A stretch of DNA of 64,000 nt from Anseranas semipalmata (taxonomy: Eukaryota > Chordata > Aves > Anseriformes > Anseranatidae), in assembly GCA_013399115.1 (NCBI GenBank), contig VXAA01001129.1:13551-77550 (forward strand). Reading direction: 5' to 3'. Position 1 is the stretch's first letter, and the number at the start of each line of letters is the position of its first letter. Below, piece after piece: positions 58,554 through 64,000 of this stretch. The notes under the pieces are model-generated. The model saw only the letters and a program-made list of their open reading frames with translations, ran no database searches and had not been told where the DNA came from. A program made the position numbers and the translations under genes.

Positions 58554-61056
58554 CTGTAATAACAGAGAAGTGAAAAAGAACCAGCAGTTCCTTTATTGGA
58601 ACATCTGGGGAGAACATCTGTATTATGTTAGATACTTGCTTTTGCTGGACATTCTATAGCCTTCGTATTCTAACATAAAGTACCTAAAACATTATAGCAA
58701 GTACAAAAACATTATTTATTCTCTTATTTAGTTGTCTTATCATGAAGGAAATCAAATGATCCCAAAGTTTTTAAATAGATTCCATAGACCCATGAATTGG
58801 TTGTTTCTGGAGTGAGTTCTACAGCAGAAAACTGGCCAGATTATTTTCTCTATTATTTGAATATAGTGGTCAGAAAGTAATAGCAGTACTTGGTACTTTT
58901 TTTCTTCTTCCCTAATCCAGATGCAATTTGTCATTCTCTTTCCTTGTTACCTCTGTGAAAGCTGCTTCATACATATTTCTTTAGACTTTCAGTGGAAGCC
59001 CTGATGACTCAGAAGCTTCTGCTGCTACTGCTGTTTTAAAACCTAAAATCTTTAAGTCATACTCGTGTCGTTTTATGACTTTTCAGTTCCTGTTCGGCTT
59101 TCAGCAGGTGAACACAGTCTCCTGCTAGATTAGTTTGTGGCCAAGGTGACCATGTCCTCGACAACCTGGCCTCCTCCACAGGAGTAACTTGGTGTCTAGG
59201 GCCACGGTGCTCCATGGGATAGCACTTGGCCATTGACTGTCTGCTGCTCTGTGCCTGCACCCTGCATGAATTTCAATCCAGCAGGAAAGACGTGAGGCCA
59301 CAGTAGGGCGAATCCCAACCTTAAAACCAAGATGGAGCTTGCAGTCTGACAAAGATATATATGGAGTTCACAACCTTGAACAGCATCCATAAACTGTACA
59401 TAGACAAATTCCTTGCATTGTCCCAGGAGGGCATACTTTAAGATGTATTTTCTGGTTATCTGGTGTGGTAGGCAGGACTTAACTGTGTCTGCTCCTTATC
59501 TATAAGTGAATCTCGGGAAGCATATACAATTTGAGAAACTACTGCTTTCTTCCATTTATTCTGAATATATGTACGCCTCCAGTACTTAGAAAAATCAATA
59601 ACAGAAAGTTTATAAATCTGAGAAGGTTCAGTAATGGGAATAGCAATAAATTTCCTTCTGTGTGATGAAGAGATAGAACTACAACTGCTCTGTCTACGGA
59701 TGAGGGAGATTATTTGTATTTCTGGTTCTATTTGGGGCTGTTCCAGCCAGGGAAGGTGGCTCTAATCAGTGTTGATGTGACTCAATCAAGGTCACTTGGT
59801 CGCTAGGCCAGCGCTAAGGCCTCCTTTATTTAGCAGTATAGATGCAGCTTATGGATCTAATGTCAGCTCTGACTCAAAGCTGCTTCTAGGATCAGTAATG
59901 ACATTAGTCTAATTATACAGAGATAAAAAGTCTGATGCAAACCCAAGTCGAAAGCACAGCTCTAAGTGATTCTATTATTGAAATACTGAATCAGCAATAG
60001 CAACAGTGATAAACATATGGAGGCAAAGCGTATGGTAGACAAATGACAAAGACACATTACATAGTCTAAAAGCACTTGCCAACTAAAAATAGGCCCAGAC
60101 ACTGCATTTGGATCTCTTTGGGCTGACTCTGGCATCCATGTGGAATAAAACTGTCTTCAGATGCCTCCAAATTACATCCATACAAGTTCTCTTTCTTTCT
60201 GAGAACTGTTTGTAAATTCAGTGGGGGTTACTCAAGCACATAAATTATGGTAGAACTGGAACATAACATTGCAGAAAAGAACACTCCCCAAAAAGCTTTG
60301 CAGTGCTCAAAGATACACATAAGCTGGGATGGGTGGGTGGTGGAATAAAAAGACCACCACCAGTCGCACTGTGAAGAAAAGGTAAAACAGATGTGGGGCT
60401 GTGACCCAAAGTGCAGTGAATCAGTGGGATTTGGGGAACACGCTCCTCCATGAAGAAGGAAAGCTGTCTGAAGGAACAAACCAGAGGGCACTGCTTTACA
60501 TGCAAAGATCTCTGGCGATGTCACCTTTACTGTTTCTGTGCTCATTCCAAACCACTCTCACAATAGAATGAAATATGATCCATCTGTATTCGGTGTTTTC
60601 ATGTAAATTTGTTTTATTTTTGTATTCAATAAATACTGTTGGAATAATGATTCTTGAAACCTCTCTCACAACAGACTTGATTGACAGCCCCCTAAGTGCT
60701 GTGCCTTTTATAGCATAACATAATTGACAACCCTTAGGTAGCTAGCATATGCAGTCTACAAAACGGAGTGTACTCAGTCCACATTTGAAGAAATCCAGAT
60801 ACAATGAAATAGTTGTTCTTATTATTCATTTTTTAAAAGTAAAATTAATGTGTTTGCATTTAAGAAAGCATGACTTCTAGATATATCAGCCTCAAGCCTT
60901 TCAATAGTGATGAAAAAGATCAATGCAAAACAATTTCAATGTCAAAAAGCACACACATGCCATAAAATATTGAGAAATTACTTAACTGGAACAGAGTTAA
61001 AATACTGCTGAATTATCTGCATTTTTAACATGCATTTTGTTTTTTTTTTCACTTAC
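58554..61056. other. non-coding DNA, possibly introns of a minus-strand transcript
   Basis: No gene recognised. 59745-59960 has the texture of a conserved regulatory block. A good minus-strand acceptor (ttttaccttttcttcacag, about 60370-60388) precedes a 46-codon frame that ends in a hydrophobic stretch, but no donor or partner supports it. Confidence 0.4.
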
Positions 61057-61361
61057 CAATTAGCTTCTGAAACACAAAGCTTTCTGTCAAGCCACCCTTC
61101 TCCAGTGCTCTCCCTAGCCAAAAACTCAAGCTATTGTTGAATTCCAGTTGACTGGACCTGGGTTTTCCTAAACTTTCCTGGCTCTAAAAAGAACCCAGAA
61201 GCTGCCCCTGGCGAAGACCTGCAGAATATTCTCAGCACGTGGATGCTCTGTCTAGCATCCTCAGTCTCTGCCACCCAACTGCTTGGTCCCTGGACAAGCA
61301 CTGGTGGTTGGTGTCCATTCTGGCACAGGTGTCCCAGAACTTCAGCCAAAATACTCACAGA
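61057..61361 (-). other. candidate exon of a minus-strand transcript
   Basis: On the minus strand a very strong acceptor (cctatgcttctcttctttag) opens a 305-base segment closed by aattg|gtaagtg, a consensus donor. The frame that continues in phase 0 from the acceptor is open for 76 codons (beginning SVSILAEVLGHL) and stops at 61131, 74 bases before the donor. If joined to the exon at 62518-63009 it would supply a C-terminus, but the stop upstream of a further junction would make the message a target of nonsense-mediated decay. A non-coding exon is the alternative. Confidence 0.3.
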
Positions 61362-62517
61362 CTAAAGAAGAGAAGCATAGGTGAAAGAACAGAAAATTGT
61401 TTTTAATAAGAGTAACTTCAGAAATCAAAAGCAAATCTACTCTTTTATTTCTTGACAGCAGAAGTGAAAACACTAAAAAATTTTGACATCTCTTTGGAAG
61501 TGGACTTAGATTATAGTATCCCAAGAAGTCTTAATTCTCCTACAATTTGTTTGGTCTTCTGATTGATGGAGTCCCACTCTCTCTGCTGCATGTCAGCTTG
61601 TTCCATTGCGTGACAGCAGATCCTGCTACATCCTCCATGAAGTCCTGCCCTCTTCTGCATATGGTTCTTGCATGTCTAAGCCTAAGATTCTGCCTTCGGC
61701 TCATTGCAGCTCAGGAGACTGTATCAGGGAAGTATCTCTATGTATTTGCTCTGTCTTTCTACTCTTCCACAAACCCCATCTCTAACTACAAAAGGACATC
61801 CCAAATCTCACTGCAGGACTGTCTGCATGTAGGCTGGTAATGTAAGCAATCAGCAAATTTGGACTGAAGCTCTGCCTCAGGTCTGCGCTCAAGAATTTGC
61901 ATATACTACAGATGTGCCCCTCAGGCTGTCCCCTGACCCATGTATAAGCTAGGCTCAGTTTCCTTATTTTGTATTCAGGGATTTTTCATTTCAGAAATCT
62001 CAAGCCTTGCACAGAAATGCCAGTTTTCTTAGTGTCAGGCTGTCCCTGAAGGACAGACTCCAAAGCTTTTGTTATCCCAGATTATATCCTTACCCTCATT
62101 ATCTAGTCTCAAAACAAAAGCAGGTAGTGCGCTGCAGCCAGCAGTTCCCAGTTGTGTGATTGTGTTATGGGTACAAGTTATGCCAGTATGTGGGTAATAC
62201 AGGTCACAAGTTGAACAAGTTCCCAGAGTTGAGCATTGCCCAGCCAGGCTCAAAAAGGACACTCCTGCCACACACGAGCCTGAAGACCTACAAAGGGCTT
62301 AGTGAAGCATCAGGATAGTTTGCATGGATTAGAAAAGCATCTACAGTCTGTCAAATAAAGAGGTAGAAAGAGAAACCCTTTGGAATTAGTCTTGGGTAAG
62401 GAGATTAAACATGGTTTTCTTGCATTTCTCCTAACCTCTGTCTTAATAAACTTTTGACAGGAAGATGGGGATGCAGGAGTTGAGCATGTAAATAACTTCC
62501 ACGGATTTTTATCTTAC

Positions 62518-63009
62518 CTTGGCTTGTGTTAAAATGTGATTCGGGGCTGGTAAATGCAGACTCGTGTCATCTGAGCAGATGTGGCAATCCTTCCACCAGA
62601 AGGAATCTTGCTGGAATACGAGCCATGCCCACCACAAAAGTTCATTTCCTTCAAAGCATCCCAAGCAATAACTACACGCACTTGCATTTAGCTGTATGAT
62701 CAGTCTAGGAACTGGTAACACAGGCATCTCTGGAGAAATGTCTTCCAGGGACAAGCAAGTCCAAGTAAACTCCTTGGCAGCAGCAGGATGGCTGGAAAAA
62801 TACCAGAGCCCAAGGATTTCAAAGCAATTTGGGCAAAAATCTTCTATCTTGAAGGGGTAGCAATTAATTTGTAAGAACTGACCACTCTGAGGATCCACGA
62901 GAGACACGACATGGTCCTTGTCATTAAATACTGTACTCCACAGACACCGAGGTCTCCATTCATGTAATGAACTGTTCTTCATTCGTGAGAACAATTTTAC
63001 AACCTCAGA
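62518..63009 (-). CDS. candidate coding exon, Cys/Trp-rich extracellular protein
   Basis: 164 codons open on the minus strand, bounded by gattttag and by gccaag|gtaaga. Both ends fall at codon boundaries (phase 0), so it joins in frame to the signal-peptide exon at 63806-63886. The translation begins SEVVKLFSRMKNSSLHEWRP and has about a dozen cysteines, including CPNC and a C-x2-C-x2-C group (CSYCLGC), unusually many tryptophans and two N-glycosylation-type sites (NSS, NAS). These fit a secreted or membrane ectodomain. The donor is good. The acceptor has a weak pyrimidine tract. Chance frames of this length are expected a few times in 64 kb, so length alone proves nothing. I do not recognise the family. 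Confidence 0.35.
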
Positions 63010-63805
63010 CTAAAATCCTGGATGGTATACAGACTCCCATGTCCTTGAAAACATGCTCTGGACTGCAGTAGCATTTAGTTTTATTTCACAGTGGGCATAG
63101 GAGTAGATAGACCCAACGAGTGGAGGGACTTGGATTGACATCAACTAGCTCCAGAGTGCAAGCAGCTAATATTGCATGGGCAGCCCTGCTCCTCAGATTT
63201 AATTGACACTCAATTGTATGTGGAGAATGAAAGCAGCTCACTCCAGCAGCACTTTGCTTCCAGACAGCTGGCAGCGGTGAGAGGTGACGCTTGTTTGGCA
63301 CGGTGAGGACGGAGGAACTCCTCCATCCTTAAGCAAAGCCAAGCAAGGGGGCAACAGGTGGCAGATGAGACTCGCTGTGGACCTTCAAAAGGCTGCAGCA
63401 CCTTTAGCTTTCTCTACCCTTCAGCTCTGCTGGCTCCTCCAGGTGTGGGTTGATAGGACTGTGACCCTAACCCGACCCACTTTTAATCTCTTTTGGAGAA
63501 ACAGCTGCTAACCAGGCGCAATCCTGTGCGAATGAAAGCCGGCTGCCGTTCCCAGTGCTTCATCAGGTGTGCGCATAAGAGAGCCGTTTCACTGCTTCCC
63601 TTCGGTGCAGTATTCACAGCAGTCACTTATACGTATCCATGTCAATAAAAATACCGATGGTTTCATTTTCACAGTTGGTAACCTTAGGAATAAATACACC
63701 TTTCCAGCAGGCTTCTCCTTGACCTCCCTGCACGGGTGATTTCCCTTGCCCGTTGCCAGCTTTCTTACACCCTCTTTTAAATCCCAGGAAGGAAATCAGA
63801 CTTAC
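63010..63805 (-). other. possible intron between the two candidate coding exons
   Basis: Starts gtaagt and ends ttttag on the minus strand. It has no repeat or other gene. Short frames inside are not supported. Confidence 0.35.
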
Positions 63806-63886
63806 AATTGAGTGGGAGGAAGCAAGGGCCACCACTGAAAAGGTGAAAAGAAAAACAAACCTGGAAAAGCTGAGATTCGCTTCCAT
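63806..63886 (-). CDS. candidate first coding exon with signal peptide
   Basis: An ATG in a strong Kozak setting (acaATGG, A at -3 and G at +4) opens 27 codons: a short polar start (MEANLSFSR), a hydrophobic core (FVFLFTFSVVALA) and a small-residue cleavage-like end (ASS/HSI). It ends exactly at a consensus donor att|gtaagt in phase 0. This is a classic layout for the first exon of a secreted or type I membrane protein. The joined start would continue into 62518-63009. The gene is not recognised, and the promoter would lie at or beyond the right edge of the window. Confidence 0.4.
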
Positions 63887-64000
63887 TGTCCTCTCAAATA
63901 ACAAGTGCTTCTAAAGAGAAGGCCCCCAAAACTCTAGAGTACGACTTTTTTTTTTAATTAAAATTTTAATTCATTTCTACTTTTCGTGTGGCACAAAACA
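63887..64000. other. right edge, AT-rich
   Basis: If the exon at 63806-63886 is real, this holds its 5' UTR on the minus strand. A T9 run lies at 63946-63954. No TATA box or CpG island is evident, so the promoter may lie further right. Confidence 0.35.

Noticed and set aside
60228..60388. Minus-strand segment with a good acceptor and a hydrophobic C-terminal stretch
   Set aside because: It could be a transmembrane end exon, but it has no partner evidence and lies in low-confidence sequence.
62035..62290. Cys-rich minus-strand frame with a GTAAGG donor between the candidate exons
   Set aside because: No acceptor places it in phase 0 after the exon ending at 62518, so it cannot continue that reading frame. 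Probably chance.
1..64000. tRNA, rRNA, CRISPR, prophage or operon features
   Set aside because: No B-box/anticodon structures, rRNA blocks, regularly spaced direct repeats or bacterial-type gene arrays were found. The window is vertebrate nuclear DNA.

Overview
The window looks like nuclear DNA from a bird. The strongest marker is a 3' end fragment of a chicken-repeat-1 (CR1) LINE at about 32092-32250, closing with the typical attctgtggttctatgatt tail. Other support is the low repeat load, the long stretches without genes and the isolated CpG-rich patches. The species cannot be read from the sequence. There is one undetermined base, at 40168. I found no complete, recognisable protein gene, no rRNA or tRNA, no CRISPR array and no bacterial-style operon. 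Most long open frames are about as long as chance predicts for 64 kb read in six frames.

Layout. Bases 1-430 are an extreme CpG island. A (TTTA)n/pyrimidine tract interrupts it at 213-277, and a strong CTCF-like site follows at 301-316. From 430 to 5630 there is unique intergenic or intronic DNA. Bases 5630-7130 hold a very old, broken CR1/L3-clade LINE lying in reverse: reverse transcriptase and endonuclease motifs are still legible in decayed form, and the remnant may extend to about 7870. From 9250 to 20200 two CpG-rich patches (about 9255-9480 and 10320-10530) and one GC patch with a dyad (18000-18330) alternate with AT-rich blocks full of homeodomain-type cores that look like enhancers. 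Bases 20200-37600 are mostly featureless, with microsatellites, one perfect 23-bp hairpin (27776-27798) and the single CR1. Bases 37650-43800 form another cluster of CpG-rich patches and enhancer-like blocks, with a well-formed candidate exon at 43149-43230. Bases 43800-58400 are AT-rich and nearly featureless, apart from a 273-bp purine hexanucleotide tract (53889-54161). Bases 58400-63900 carry several splice-bounded segments on the minus strand. The best is a signal-peptide exon (63806-63886) that joins in phase to a 164-codon cysteine- and tryptophan-rich exon (62518-63009), a possible unrecognised secreted or membrane protein gene.

How it may work together (inference): the window reads as a regulatory gene desert or a set of very long introns. 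It has a CpG-island/CTCF boundary on the left, scattered enhancer candidates in the middle, and the 5' end of a minus-strand transcript at the right edge. Conservation and RNA data would be needed to confirm any of the regulatory or exon calls.
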